A stretch of DNA of 64,000 nucleotides from NCBI RefSeq assembly GCF_029968015.1, contig NZ_JASCIS010000031.1:1-64000 (forward strand). Direction: 5' to 3'. Position numbers and translations under genes: made by a program. Shown one piece after another: positions 15,479 through 23,914 of this stretch (position 1 is the stretch's first letter; each line of letters opens with the position of its first letter). The DNA comes from Streptomyces luteolus (lineage in GTDB: Bacteria; Actinomycetota; Actinomycetes; Streptomycetales; Streptomycetaceae). A model generated the notes under the pieces. It ran no database searches and was not told where the DNA came from. It saw nothing but the letters and a program-made list of their open reading frames with translations.

Positions 15479-16153
15479 TCACCAGGAGGCGCCGAACGTG
15501 GCCTTCAGTTCGTCGAGCGCGGGGACGGGGAGGGGCTCGGGGCGGCGGTCGGTCAGGAGCCAGAGGCGTGCGGTCTCCTCCAGCTCCTCGAGCACGGCGA
15601 GCGCGGACGCGGCGTCCGGGCCCCAGACGACCGGGCCGAGCCGGTCGAGCAGCACGGCCCTGATCGGGGTGGAGTCGGCGGCCCGCCGGGCGATGTGCCC
15701 GGCGACCAGGTCGGCCACGCGCGGATCGCCGGGCCGGTGGTACGGGACGAGCGGGACGTGCCCGACCTTCATGACGTAGTACGGCGTGATCGGGGGGAGC
15801 ACGTCGTCCCGGCTCCACACGCCGGCCAGGGTCAGCGCGACGAGGTGCGTGGAGTGGGTGTGGATCACGAACCGGGCCGTGGGGTCGGCCTCGTAGATCC
15901 GCCGGTGCAGCGTGAGCGTCTTGCTGGCCCGGTCGCCCGCGACCCGGGTGCCGTCGGCGCCGACCAGGGCGAGGCGCTCCGGCGCGAGGAAGCCGAGGGC
16001 GGCGTCGGTCGGCGTGATCAGGTGCGCGTCGTCGAGCCTGGCGCTGAGGTTGCCGGCGCTGGCGTGCACGTACCCGCGTGCGAAGAGGCTGGTGCCGACG
16101 CGGACGATCTCGGCGCGGGCCGCGTCCACGGCCTGCTCGGAGGGGAGGGTCAT
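15479..16153 (-). CDS. otnC: 3-oxo-tetronate 4-phosphate decarboxylase (class II aldolase family)
   Basis: This 224-residue class II aldolase/adducin-fold protein would decarboxylate 3-oxo-tetronate 4-phosphate to dihydroxyacetone phosphate. The zinc-binding pair is seen in IHTHSTH at about 97-103, with a further His in the IARRAADS region's upstream helix and the conserved SAGNLSARL near residue 32. The ATG at 16,153 overlaps the otnK stop by 4 nt. L-ribulose-5-phosphate epimerase or fuculose aldolase would look similar; the coupling to the DUF1537 kinase decides the call. Confidence 0.85.
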   Translation of the reverse strand: MTLPSEQAVDAARAEIVRVGTSLFARGYVHASAGNLSARLDDAHLITPTDAALGFLAPERLALVGADGTRVAGDRASKTLTLHRRIYEADPTARFVIHTHSTHLVALTLAGVWSRDDVLPPITPYYVMKVGHVPLVPYHRPGDPRVADLVAGHIARRAADSTPIRAVLLDRLGPVVWGPDAASALAVLEELEETARLWLLTDRRPEPLPVPALDELKATFGASW

Positions 16154-17436
16154 GCGGGCTCCCCGGAGGCCGTGAGGCGGGCGAAGGCGTCCATGAAGAA
16201 GCCCGGGCCGCCGAAGTTGCCCGACTTCAGGGTGATGTGGAGGGTGTCCCCGCCGGGCAGCGCCGCCGCGCACCACGGCACGCCCGGGTCGATCTGCGGA
16301 CCGATGCGCAGCCCGGTGAGGCCGAGTGCCCGCACGACCGCGCCGGAGGTCTCACCCCCGGCGACGGCCAACTGCCGTACGCCCAGGTCCACCAGGCCCC
16401 GCGCCACGCGGGCGAGGGTCTGCTCGACCAGCTCACCGGCCTCGGCGGCCCCGAGCCTGCCCTGCACGCTCTTGACGGTGTCCGGCGTCTCGGTGGAGTA
16501 GACGAGCACCGGCCCGTCGGCGAGGTGCCGGGCGGCGAAGGCGAGGGCCTCCCCGGCGACGTCCTCACCGGCGGCGATCCGTAGCGGGTCCACGCTGAAC
16601 GCGGGCCGACCGGTGCTCAGGAACTCCCGCACCTGACCGTTGGTCGCGGTGGACACCGAGCCGGAGACGACGGCCTGGAGGCCCGCGGGCTCGGGGAGCC
16701 CGGCGGCGGCGCGGGACGGCTCGAAGCCCCAGTTGGCGGGCAGGCCGATGGCGAGCCCTGAACCGGCGGTCACCAGCGGGAGGCCCTTGACCGCCGCGCC
16801 GAGCGTGACGAGGTCGTCGTTGGAGACGGCGTCCACGATCGCGGCGCCGAACCCCTCCTTGCGCAACTCCTCGATACGGTCGAGGACTTCGTCCGCACCG
16901 GCCGCGACGGCGGTGTGGTCGATCAGACCCACCGGGCGCGCGGACTGCGACCGCAGTACGGACACCAGGTTGGAGTCCGTCATCGGCGTCAGCGGGTGGT
17001 GGCGCATGCCGCTGTCGCTCAACAGGACGTCCCCGACGAAGAGATGGCCCTTGAACACGGTCCGCCCGTTGTCCGGGAACGCCGGTGTGGCCACCGTGAA
17101 GTCCGTGCCGAGAGCGTCCATCAGGGCCTCGGTGACGGGGCCGATGTTGCCGTCCCGGGTCGAGTCGAAGGTCGAGCAGTACTTGAAGTAGATCTGCTCC
17201 GCACCCACCGAGCGCAGCCAGTCGAGGGCCCGCAGGGAGACCTCGACGGCCTCTTCGGCGGGCGTGGTCCGCGACTTGAGGGCGATGACGACGGCATCCG
17301 CGTCGACCGGCCCCGGGGTGCCGGGCGCGGGTACGTCGATCAGCTGGACGACGCGCATGCCCGCGCGTACGAGGTTGTTGGCGAGGTCGGTGGCGCCGGT
17401 GAAGTCGTCGGCGATGCAGCCGAGTCGGATCGTCAT
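16150..17436 (-). CDS. otnK: 3-oxo-tetronate kinase (DUF1537 / four-carbon acid sugar kinase)
   Basis: This 428-residue protein has both parts of the DUF1537 kinase family: an N-terminal substrate domain starting RLGCIADDFTGATDLANNL and a C-terminal nucleotide-binding domain with VAGGETSGAVV and ITLKSGNFGGPGFF. The family phosphorylates 3-oxo-tetronate or threonate at the 4-position. The ATG at 17,436 is preceded by GGAGGAG. It begins 2 nt after the ltnD stop and overlaps otnC, so the three genes are tightly coupled. Confidence 0.92.
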   Translation of the reverse strand: MTIRLGCIADDFTGATDLANNLVRAGMRVVQLIDVPAPGTPGPVDADAVVIALKSRTTPAEEAVEVSLRALDWLRSVGAEQIYFKYCSTFDSTRDGNIGPVTEALMDALGTDFTVATPAFPDNGRTVFKGHLFVGDVLLSDSGMRHHPLTPMTDSNLVSVLRSQSARPVGLIDHTAVAAGADEVLDRIEELRKEGFGAAIVDAVSNDDLVTLGAAVKGLPLVTAGSGLAIGLPANWGFEPSRAAAGLPEPAGLQAVVSGSVSTATNGQVREFLSTGRPAFSVDPLRIAAGEDVAGEALAFAARHLADGPVLVYSTETPDTVKSVQGRLGAAEAGELVEQTLARVARGLVDLGVRQLAVAGGETSGAVVRALGLTGLRIGPQIDPGVPWCAAALPGGDTLHITLKSGNFGGPGFFMDAFARLTASGEPA

Positions 17437-17438
17437 GG

Positions 17439-18470
17439 TCAGTTCTCCTCCGCCTGCCGGTGCTCGGGCAGCTCGACATCCTCCGGGCCGGGCGACTCGA
17501 CGGCCTTCGGGCCGGGCGACTCGACATCCTTCGAGCCCGGCCGCTCGGCGTCCTTCAAGCCGGGCAGCTCGATCCCCGGGAAAGTCTTGATCACCGCGCT
17601 GTCGTCCTCGCCGCCCAGACCGGACGCGGAGGCGTGGAGGAACATCTGGTGCGCGGTGGCCGCGAGCGGCAGCGGGAACTTCTCCGGGCGGGCCGCGTCG
17701 AGCACCAGGCCGAGATCCTTGACGAAGATGTCGACCGCCGACAGCGGTGTGTAGTCCCCGGCGAGGACGTGCGCCATCCGGTTCTCGAACATCCATGAAT
17801 TGCCCGCGCTGTGCGTGATCACCTCGTACAGCGCCTCGGCGGGCACCCCGGCCTTGATGCCGAGGGCCATCGCCTCGGCGGCCGCGGCGATGTGCACGCC
17901 CGCGAGCAGCTGGTTGACGATCTTCACCTGGGAGCCGGTGCCCGCCTCGTCGCCCAGCCGGTAGACGGTGCCGCTCATCGCTTCGAGCACCGGGTCGGCG
18001 ACGGCGTACGCGGCGGGGGAGCCCGAGGTCATCATCGTCAGCTCGCCGCTCGCGGCCTTGGCGGCGCCGCCGGAGATCGGGGCGTCCAGGTAGAGCACGT
18101 CCCGCTCGGCGAGCCGCTGCTCCAGCCGGGCCGACCAGTTCGGGTCGGCGGTGGAGCACATCACGTACACGGAACCGGGACGCAGGGAATCGGCCGCCCC
18201 GCGGACGCCGCCCGCGCCGAACAGGACCGCCTCGACCTGTGCCGCGTTGACCACGACGCCGACGAGGACGTCGACCCCGGCCGCCAGCTCGGCGGCCGAG
18301 GCGCAGGCCGTACCGCCGTCCTCGGCGAAGGCGGTGGCCACCTCGGGGCGCAGATCGTGGACCCCGACGTCGAAGCCCGCGCTCCGCAGGCTGCGGGCCA
18401 TCCCGAGCCCCATGGCCCCGAGGCCCACCACGCCCACGCGTGGCGGTGCCTGCCTGACCTGGTCGTTCAT
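17439..18470 (-). CDS. ltnD: L-threonate dehydrogenase (beta-hydroxyacid dehydrogenase family)
   Basis: The 343-residue enzyme has the NAD(P) motif VGVVGLGAMGLGMA at about 12-25, the substrate-binding DAPISGGAAKAASGELT and the catalytic Lys in GSQVKIVNQLLAG. LtnD oxidises L-threonate to 2-oxo-tetronate, which then enters the otnI-otnK-otnC route. It is first in its operon, with GAGGA before the ATG at 18,470. The last 40 residues are unusual: four to five repeats of an 8-residue acidic unit (ESPGPKAV, ESPGPEDV and similar) encoded by a 24-nt tandem array, beyond the end of normal family members. Confidence 0.88.
   Translation of the reverse strand: MNDQVRQAPPRVGVVGLGAMGLGMARSLRSAGFDVGVHDLRPEVATAFAEDGGTACASAAELAAGVDVLVGVVVNAAQVEAVLFGAGGVRGAADSLRPGSVYVMCSTADPNWSARLEQRLAERDVLYLDAPISGGAAKAASGELTMMTSGSPAAYAVADPVLEAMSGTVYRLGDEAGTGSQVKIVNQLLAGVHIAAAAEAMALGIKAGVPAEALYEVITHSAGNSWMFENRMAHVLAGDYTPLSAVDIFVKDLGLVLDAARPEKFPLPLAATAHQMFLHASASGLGGEDDSAVIKTFPGIELPGLKDAERPGSKDVESPGPKAVESPGPEDVELPEHRQAEEN
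17481..17576. repeat. Four 24-nt tandem units in the 3' end of ltnD
   Basis: Units begin at 17,481, 17,505, 17,529 and 17,553, with a partial one before. Each codes eight residues of the pattern Glu-Ser/Arg-Pro-Gly-x-Lys/Glu-x-Val, so the reading frame is preserved. Confidence 0.9.
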
Positions 18471-18612
18471 GAAACATCCTCGTTTCGCAGTGCGGTACGG
18501 GGCGGGAGCCCGGCACCGAAACCGTGCGGCGATCGCGTCATATGATGACCTGCGGACAGCGGCCCAGGGAACTGTGATGCCGGTCACAGGGCCGGGTCCG
18601 GCTCGCGCGAAT

Positions 18613-18684
18613 TTCGAACCGGCCCGTCCTGGGCAGGACTTGCCGGACTTCGAACCGGCCCCTCCTGGGCAGGACTTCCCCATG
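18613..18684. repeat. Duplicated 36-nt unit upstream of the Nudix gene
   Basis: Units 18,613-18,648 and 18,649-18,684 are near-identical, and the second runs into the Nudix ATG. The first contains the palindrome GTCCTGGGCAGGAC; the second differs there by one base. Because 36 is a multiple of three, an upstream ATG at 18,577 stays in frame through both copies. Confidence 0.85.
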
Positions 18685-19260
18685 GACGAACAGGAAGCCA
18701 CTACTCCGGACGCGGCCGGTCTCGGCCCCTGGGCCCGCCACCGCCGCACACCCCTGTACGCGACCCCCCGCCTCACCGCCTACCGCGACGAGGTGACGTT
18801 CCCCGACGGCAGCACCGGCCCCTACAACTGGGTGCGCGTCCCCGACCAGGTGCGGGTGGCCGCCCTGGTCGATGGGGCGCTCCTCGTCTGCGAACAGCAC
18901 CATTACCTGACCGGCGTGATGTGGCAGCTGCCGGGCGGCTCCGTCGACCCGGCGGACGGCGACTCCGCCACGGCCGCCCGCCGTGAACTCGCCGAGGAGA
19001 CCGGCTACCGCGACGGCCACTGGACCGACCTCGGCACCCTGCATCCCCTGCCCGGCGCCGCCCCGGCCCGCGTGCACCTGTGGAGCACGGTCGACCCGGA
19101 CCCGTACCCGGCGGCGCCGGAACCCGTGGAGGCGGACCTGAAGATCCATCACATACCCCTGGCCGAGGCGGTGTCGGCGGTCCGCGACGGGCGGCTGCGG
19201 TGCGCGGCGAGCGCGGCACTGGTGCTCGCGGTGGCCTTGGGGGAGGGGCGCAGGTCCTGA
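18682..19260 (+). CDS. Nudix hydrolase, ADP-ribose pyrophosphatase-like
   Basis: The 192-residue protein has a Nudix box at about 85-109: GGSVDP, then AARRELAEETGY. The catalytic RExxEE core is intact. The first part of the box carries one extra residue, with Asp where Glu is usual (ADGDS in place of GEDP-like sequence). The relatives with GGxxDxGE act on ADP-ribose or nucleotide sugars, but no substrate can be assigned. The ATG at 18,682 starts a normal-length protein. The ATG at 18,577, with AGGGA nearby, would add 35 residues encoded by the 36-nt duplication. It diverges from ltnD. Confidence 0.8.
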   Translation: MDEQEATTPDAAGLGPWARHRRTPLYATPRLTAYRDEVTFPDGSTGPYNWVRVPDQVRVAALVDGALLVCEQHHYLTGVMWQLPGGSVDPADGDSATAARRELAEETGYRDGHWTDLGTLHPLPGAAPARVHLWSTVDPDPYPAAPEPVEADLKIHHIPLAEAVSAVRDGRLRCAASAALVLAVALGEGRRS

Positions 19261-19299
19261 CGACCGGACGGGCCTGGCCGCCCGCCCGGTCGCGGCGTC

Positions 19300-19518
19300 T
19301 CAAGTGCCCCGGTGAGCGGCCCCGCGCTGTTCCCAGGTGCCCCTTGCCGGTACCGCACGCGCCGCCTCCGCGAGCGCGGCGACGGCCGGTTCGCCCGCCC
19401 TGTCGCGGTGCCAGGCCAGGGCGGCGGTGGACGGCAGCAGATCCGGTACGTCGACGTAGCGGACGCCCGGACGCGGGAAGAGGTGGCGGGCGGTGGCGGG
19501 CAGCATCCCCTCCACACC
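19300..19518 (-). pseudogene. C-terminal remnant of a LysR-family regulator
   Basis: The minus strand reads EGMLPATARHLFPRPGVRY, then VDVPDLLPSTAALAWHRD and an Ala-rich end to a stop at 19,300. This is the usual last segment of a LysR effector domain (bottom of lobe I and the C-terminal helix). The HTH and most of the effector domain are missing: upstream bases are a 27-nt tandem repeat and the ribosome-binding site of the VOC gene. It was probably a regulator divergent from the VOC gene. Confidence 0.6.
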
Positions 19519-19532
19519 GGACACCGTGGGCC

Positions 19533-19586
19533 GGTGTGTGGCGCGCACAGAAGGGGCGCGGTGTGTGGCGCGTACCGGAGGGGGCA
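19533..19586. repeat. Two 27-nt tandem copies at the break of the LysR remnant
   Basis: GGTGTGTGGCGCGCACAG and the following bases are repeated with a 27-nt period from 19,533 and 19,560. The second copy is diverged. The array marks the point where the LysR reading frame was lost. Confidence 0.7.
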
Positions 19587-19617
19587 CCCGGTCAGGAACG
19601 AGTCAAGGAGGACCGAC

Positions 19618-19989
19618 ATGCCTGCAGTCGAGTACTGCCTGGTCGCCGTGGACTGCCCGGACCCGGTCGCCCTCTCGGGCTTCTACCAGGGGCTCCTCGG
19701 GGGCGAGGTGAAGAAGTACGACGACACCTGGTACGACCTGTACGCGCCGGGCGGCCACCGCATCGCCTTCCAGCGCGCCCCCGGCCACCGCCCGCCCCAG
19801 TGGCCGCGCGCCGACGACAACTCCCAGCAGCTGCACCTCGACTTCCACGTCAGGGAGATGGGGGCGGCCGAGACGCTGGCCCTCTCCTTGGGCGCGGTAC
19901 CGCTCGACCTGGACGACCAGGACGGGCAGCGCGGCTTCCGGGTGTACGCGGACCCGGCGGGGCACCCGTTCTGCCTCTGCCAGGAGTGA
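19618..19989 (+). CDS. VOC/glyoxalase-like domain protein
   Basis: This 123-residue single-domain protein has the paired beta-alpha-beta-beta-beta units of the VOC superfamily: LVAVDCPDPVALSGFYQGLLGG at the start and HLDFHVREMGAAETLALSLG in the second half, closing with YADPAGHPFCLCQ. Metal ligands are not fully obvious (a His in HLDFH and a Glu at the end). Such proteins include resistance, isomerase and unknown types, so no substrate is proposed. The ATG at 19,618 has AAGGAGG 6 nt upstream. Confidence 0.8.
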   Translation: MPAVEYCLVAVDCPDPVALSGFYQGLLGGEVKKYDDTWYDLYAPGGHRIAFQRAPGHRPPQWPRADDNSQQLHLDFHVREMGAAETLALSLGAVPLDLDDQDGQRGFRVYADPAGHPFCLCQE

Positions 19990-20163
19990 GCCGCTCCGGC
20001 CGCCGCTTCGGCCGCCGCTCCGGCCGTGGCTCCGGTGGCGCGCGGCGCGCGCCCGAGCGGTCGCGGTGGTTCGCTTGAGGGTGGCAGGTCGCAGCCGCCG
20101 AGGCTCGCAGCCCGCTGAAGCGCGCAGCCCGGCGATGGACTCAGCCCTACGAAGGAACAGCCC

Positions 20164-20574
20164 ATGAACGACCAGAGCACCACGAGCAAGGCAGCGGACG
20201 GCGCCCCGGCCTCCAGCAGCCGCTGTGTCACCGTGACGCTGAGTGACTGCAAGGCCGACGAGGCCCACGCCGTCCTCGACTACCTGAGCAGCCTGTTCCC
20301 GTACGAGGAGTCCGGCCCGGTGACTCCCGACAAGCACCCGCACACGCCCACGGTGTGGTCGGCCACCCTCGACGTGACGACACCGGCCACGGCGTCCAGC
20401 GTGCCGCGACGGCCCGTGGGCGTGCGCGGACCGGTCGAGGTCACGCTGCAGGGCACACCGCTGGACGTCCAGGCCGTCCACCGCGCCCTGGAGGACGCCT
20501 TCGAGTTCCACGACGAGGGCACGGTCTCGGGCGACCAGGAGCGGGAGGTGCAGTTGCGGATCAGCTCTCGGTGA
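20164..20574 (+). CDS. Conserved hypothetical protein, 136 aa
   Basis: No family is recognised. The protein is soluble and acidic, with no signal peptide or membrane helix. It has a Ser/Ala-rich N-terminal tail of about 20 residues, a central segment VTVTLSDCKADEAHAVLDYL and a mixed alpha/beta second half. The GAAGGA before the ATG and the regular codon use support a real gene. The 170 bp upstream are rich in short GGCCGCCGCTCC repeats. It is followed by a 46-nt tandem array. Confidence 0.65.
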   Translation: MNDQSTTSKAADGAPASSSRCVTVTLSDCKADEAHAVLDYLSSLFPYEESGPVTPDKHPHTPTVWSATLDVTTPATASSVPRRPVGVRGPVEVTLQGTPLDVQAVHRALEDAFEFHDEGTVSGDQEREVQLRISSR

Positions 20575-20605
20575 GCCCAGGCCCGCCGGGCGCTCGGCCC
20601 ACCAG

Positions 20606-20743
20606 CTCACCCGCCCACCGGCCACTCGCCCACCGGTTCAGCGGCCCACGCCTCACCCGCCCACCGGCCACTCGCCCACCGGTTCAGCGGCCCACGCCTC
20701 ACCCGCCCACCGGCCACTCGCCCACCGGCTCAGCGGCCCCGGC
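20606..20743. repeat. Three 46-nt tandem units at the 3' end of the helicase gene
   Basis: Units start at 20,606, 20,652 and 20,698. The first two are identical; the third is changed near its end and contains the helicase stop codon at 20,730. The array therefore looks copied outward from the gene end. Confidence 0.92.
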
Positions 20744-22115
20744 GCACCCGGGCCGCCTTGCGTGCCTCGGCGAGCTTGCGGGCCTCGGCCGACTTGCGGG
20801 ACCCTCCGCCGCCCTTGGCGCCCCTCGCGCCGCCCGCCGCCGTGTCGCCCTTGGTGCTTCCCAGGCCGCGGAAGGGCTGGTTGGTGTTCTTGGGGCGGGG
20901 CGCCGCACCGTCGAGCGACGTGCCGGAGGGCGTCCGCGCCCCGGTGATCCGGCTCAGCTCCGCCTCGCCCGAGCGCACCTTGGTGACCTTCGGCTCGACG
21001 CCCGCCTCCACCGTCACGCGGCTCAACTCCCGCCGCCCGCCGGACAGTACGAGCGTGACGACCCGGCCCGACTCCCCGGCGCGAGCGGTGCGCCCGGCGC
21101 GGTGCAGGTAGTCCTTGGCGTCGGTCGGCGGGTCGACGTTGACGACCAGATCGAGGTCGTCGACGTGCAGGCCGCGGGCCGCGACGTTGGTCGCCACGAG
21201 GGCGGTGACCTCCCCGTTCTTGAACTGCGCGAGCGTCCGGCCGCGCTGCGGCTGCGACTTCCCGCTGTGCAGCGCCGCGGCGTGCACCCCGCTCGCCCGC
21301 AGGTGCCGGGTGAGCTGGTCGACGCCGTGCCTGGTGTCGAGGAAGAGCAGGACACGGCCGTCGCGCGCGGCGATCTCCGTCGTGACGGCGTACCGGTCGG
21401 GCCCGTGGACGACGAGTACGTGGTGTTCCATCGTCGTGACCACGCCCGCGGCCGGGTCGACGGAGTGCACGACCGGCTCGCGCAGACAGCCCTCCACGAG
21501 CTGCGCGACGTCCCGGTCCAGGGTCGCCGAGAAGAGCAGCCGCTGACCGTCGGCCGCCACCAGGTCGAGCGCCTCCCTGACCTGCGGAAGGAAGCCGAGG
21601 TCACACATCTGGTCGGCCTCGTCGAGCACCGTGATCCGGACCCGCCCCAAGCGGACCGCCTTGCGCTCGACCAGGTCGTGCAGGCGGCCGGGGGTGGCGA
21701 CGACCACCTCGGCGCCGTCCCGCAGCGCGGCGATCTGCCGGCCGATGGACAGGCCGCCGACGACAGTCGCGACGCGCAGCCGCAGCGCTTCGGCGTACGG
21801 CGTGAGTGCCTCGGTGACCTGCTGGGCCAGCTCGCGCGTGGGCACCAGGATCAGCGCGAGCGGCTGCTTCGACTCGGCCCGCCGCCCGGCCGTCCGGGCG
21901 AGCAGCGGCAGACCGAAGGCGAGTGTCTTGCCGGAACCGGTCCGCCCGCGCCCGAGCACGTCACGCCCCGCGAGCGCGTCGGGCACCGTTGCCGCCTGGA
22001 TGGGGAACGGCTCGCGCACGCCCCGCTCGGCGAGGGCCCGCAGCACCGGGGCGGGCAGCCCGAGCCCGGCGAAGCCGGTGGTGTCCGGGAGGTCGGGGCG
22101 TTCGGGGTGCGTCAT
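20730..22115 (-). CDS. DEAD-box RNA helicase
   Basis: This 461-residue ATP-dependent RNA helicase has the Q motif (FPIQ near 38), Walker A as GRGRTGSGKT at 55-64, PTRELAQQV, the DEAD box in VLDEADQMCDLGF, SAT in LLFSATLDRD, and the C-terminal HRAGRTARAGESG. Residues after about 400 form a low-complexity basic tail rich in Gly, Lys, Arg and Ala, typical of RNA-contacting extensions in actinobacterial RhlE-like enzymes. It probably works in RNA remodelling or cold response. Confidence 0.92.
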   Translation of the reverse strand: MTHPERPDLPDTTGFAGLGLPAPVLRALAERGVREPFPIQAATVPDALAGRDVLGRGRTGSGKTLAFGLPLLARTAGRRAESKQPLALILVPTRELAQQVTEALTPYAEALRLRVATVVGGLSIGRQIAALRDGAEVVVATPGRLHDLVERKAVRLGRVRITVLDEADQMCDLGFLPQVREALDLVAADGQRLLFSATLDRDVAQLVEGCLREPVVHSVDPAAGVVTTMEHHVLVVHGPDRYAVTTEIAARDGRVLLFLDTRHGVDQLTRHLRASGVHAAALHSGKSQPQRGRTLAQFKNGEVTALVATNVAARGLHVDDLDLVVNVDPPTDAKDYLHRAGRTARAGESGRVVTLVLSGGRRELSRVTVEAGVEPKVTKVRSGEAELSRITGARTPSGTSLDGAAPRPKNTNQPFRGLGSTKGDTAAGGARGAKGGGGSRKSAEARKLAEARKAARVRRGR

Positions 22116-22164
22116 GAAGAGCCTTCCGCAGGCGTACGTACCGAGGAAGGCCCGGCAGGAGTGG

Positions 22165-22202
22165 TCAGCAGAACTTCAGCAGATCAGCAGAACTTCAGCA
22201 GA
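22165..22202. repeat. Two 19-nt tandem copies upstream of the helicase
   Basis: TCAGCAGAACTTCAGCAGA occurs twice without a gap, with a partial third copy. It lies about 50-90 bp upstream of the helicase start, in the likely leader or promoter region between divergent genes. Confidence 0.9.
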
Positions 22203-22278
22203 ACTGAGGAGAGTCCCTGAAACAGTACCGGCGGAAATCCCGGTGCGGCGCCACGGGACCGGCGCCTACCGTGCCGGT

Positions 22279-22794
22279 ATGCGCATCGTCTTCACCAAGG
22301 GCCCCGGCACGAGCTACGACATCGCGGTGCACCGTGAGGTGGGCGCGGCCCTGGCCCCGCGCGGCGGCCCCGGCGGACACCCGTACCTTCCGCATGACCT
22401 CGTGCACTTCCTCGTCGAGGCCGAGGCCGGCATCGAGCTCGGGGTGTACGGACGCCTGGCCGCCGGGGACAACGGCATGTTCTGGCCCGCCGACCCGGCC
22501 GAACGCGCCAGGGCCGCGCGCCGCCGCAAGCAGCGGCCGGCGAAGTCGACGCCGCGCGCCAAGGCCGACATGGAGCGTTCGGAGGCGCTGGCGGGCATCG
22601 CCGTACCGGTGTGGGAACTGCGCCGCGGCCACGCGAAGACCCTCCCGGCGTACGTGCCGCCGGAGGAGGCGGCCACCCCGCTCGTCGACCGCATCGTGAC
22701 CCGCCTCGACACCTGCGCCGACCGCTGGCACGCGCTTCCGGTGGGCGGCTCGCTCGAACTGGACTGGGCCCGAACCCGCCTGACGGGCCGCTGA
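22279..22794 (+). CDS. Conserved hypothetical protein, 171 aa
   Basis: No family name is recognised. The protein is soluble, beginning MRIVFTKGPGTSYDIAVHRE, with a His-rich segment (YLPHDLVHFLVEAEAGIELGV) near residue 45, a basic linker around residues 85-100 and an end rich in Trp and Asp. It is divergent from the helicase. Codon use is normal. Confidence 0.65.
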   Translation: MRIVFTKGPGTSYDIAVHREVGAALAPRGGPGGHPYLPHDLVHFLVEAEAGIELGVYGRLAAGDNGMFWPADPAERARAARRRKQRPAKSTPRAKADMERSEALAGIAVPVWELRRGHAKTLPAYVPPEEAATPLVDRIVTRLDTCADRWHALPVGGSLELDWARTRLTGR

Positions 22795-22992
22795 GTTGTG
22801 GCCGCCCCGATGCCCAGCCGGTCAGCCCTGCCCAGGTGTGCGTCGCGGCTCGCGTGTGCTCGACGGCTGTCACCTCCGTGACCTGCGGCCCGCAGGGAAC
22901 CGGGGGGCACTCCCCGGCTGGGGTGCTATCGTCCGACACGTAACCGGGGAGCGTTCCCCGCTTGCTGGTGGGCGATGACGGAGGAGACGGGC

Positions 22993-23835
22993 ATGGAAGG
23001 GACCGCACTCGTACTGGGCGGCGGGGGACCGGTCGGCGGCGCCTGGCTGGCCGGGGTGCTTGCGGGCCTCGCGGACGGCGGCGTCGACCTCGGGACGGCC
23101 GAGGTGGTCATCGGCGCTTCCGCGGGTGCGATCTTCGGCGCACGCCTCGCGTCGGGCGAGACACCCCGGTCGATGTACGAGCGCCAACTCACCGGCGCCG
23201 ACCGGATCGAGCTGCACGTCAGCGCGGCGCGGACGTTCCGCTTCCTGTGGGCGGCGCTGGGGTCGAGAGACCCGGAGCGTTCCGTACGGCGCCTGGGGCG
23301 CGCGGCGCTCGCGGCCCGTACCGTCCCCGAAGCGGAGGTCTTCGACGCGTTGCGTCCGCTCCTGCACGGAGTGGAGGACTGGCCCGGGCGTGCCCTGCGC
23401 GTCGCGGTGGTGGACGCCGCGAGTGGCGGGCTCGCGCACTTCGACCGCGACTCCGGAGTCAGCCTCGCGCGGGCGCTCGCCGCGAGCTGTGCGGTCCCGC
23501 TGATCTGGCCGCCGGTCACGGCTCTGGGCCGACGTTGGATGGACGGAGGCAGCCGGGCGACCACGCCCTTCGGACTGGCCCACGGGTACCGCCGGGTCCT
23601 GGCCGTCTCGCCCATCCCGACCGCCGTCGGCCCGCACCCCCATGCGCGGCGGCAGGCCGACGAGCTGGCCGCCGAGGGCACCGCCGTCTCACTCCTCGTA
23701 CCGGACAGGGCCGCGCGCCGCGCGATGGGCCGCGACATGACCGCCGACCACCGCCGAGCGGACGCGGCCCACGCGGGCCACCGCCAGGGAGTGGAGATGG
23801 CGGGTCCGGTGGCCGAGCTGGTGAGCGGCGGCTGA
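22993..23835 (+). CDS. Patatin-like phospholipase family protein
   Basis: The 280-residue protein has the three patatin features: an oxyanion stretch LGGGGPVGGAWLAG at about 8-21, the nucleophile elbow GASAG with Ser43, and the Asp-Gly-Gly partner at about 184-186. These make a Ser-Asp dyad hydrolase acting on acyl lipids or esters. No signal peptide is seen, so it is probably cytoplasmic. The start at 22,993 is chosen because GGAGGAG lies 6 nt upstream; the ATG at 22,975 would include that site in the coding sequence. Confidence 0.85.
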   Translation: MEGTALVLGGGGPVGGAWLAGVLAGLADGGVDLGTAEVVIGASAGAIFGARLASGETPRSMYERQLTGADRIELHVSAARTFRFLWAALGSRDPERSVRRLGRAALAARTVPEAEVFDALRPLLHGVEDWPGRALRVAVVDAASGGLAHFDRDSGVSLARALAASCAVPLIWPPVTALGRRWMDGGSRATTPFGLAHGYRRVLAVSPIPTAVGPHPHARRQADELAAEGTAVSLLVPDRAARRAMGRDMTADHRRADAAHAGHRQGVEMAGPVAELVSGG

Positions 23836-23914
23836 CGGGAGCGTGCGCCGACCCGGTCGACTCGCCCTGTTCGCGCGGGTGCGTGCAGGCTGAGGGCGGT
23901 TCGGCCGGTGCTGA

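Noticed and set aside
20355..22220. A 621-codon plus-strand frame opposite the DEAD-box helicase
   Set aside because: Antisense shadow; the helicase strand carries all family motifs.
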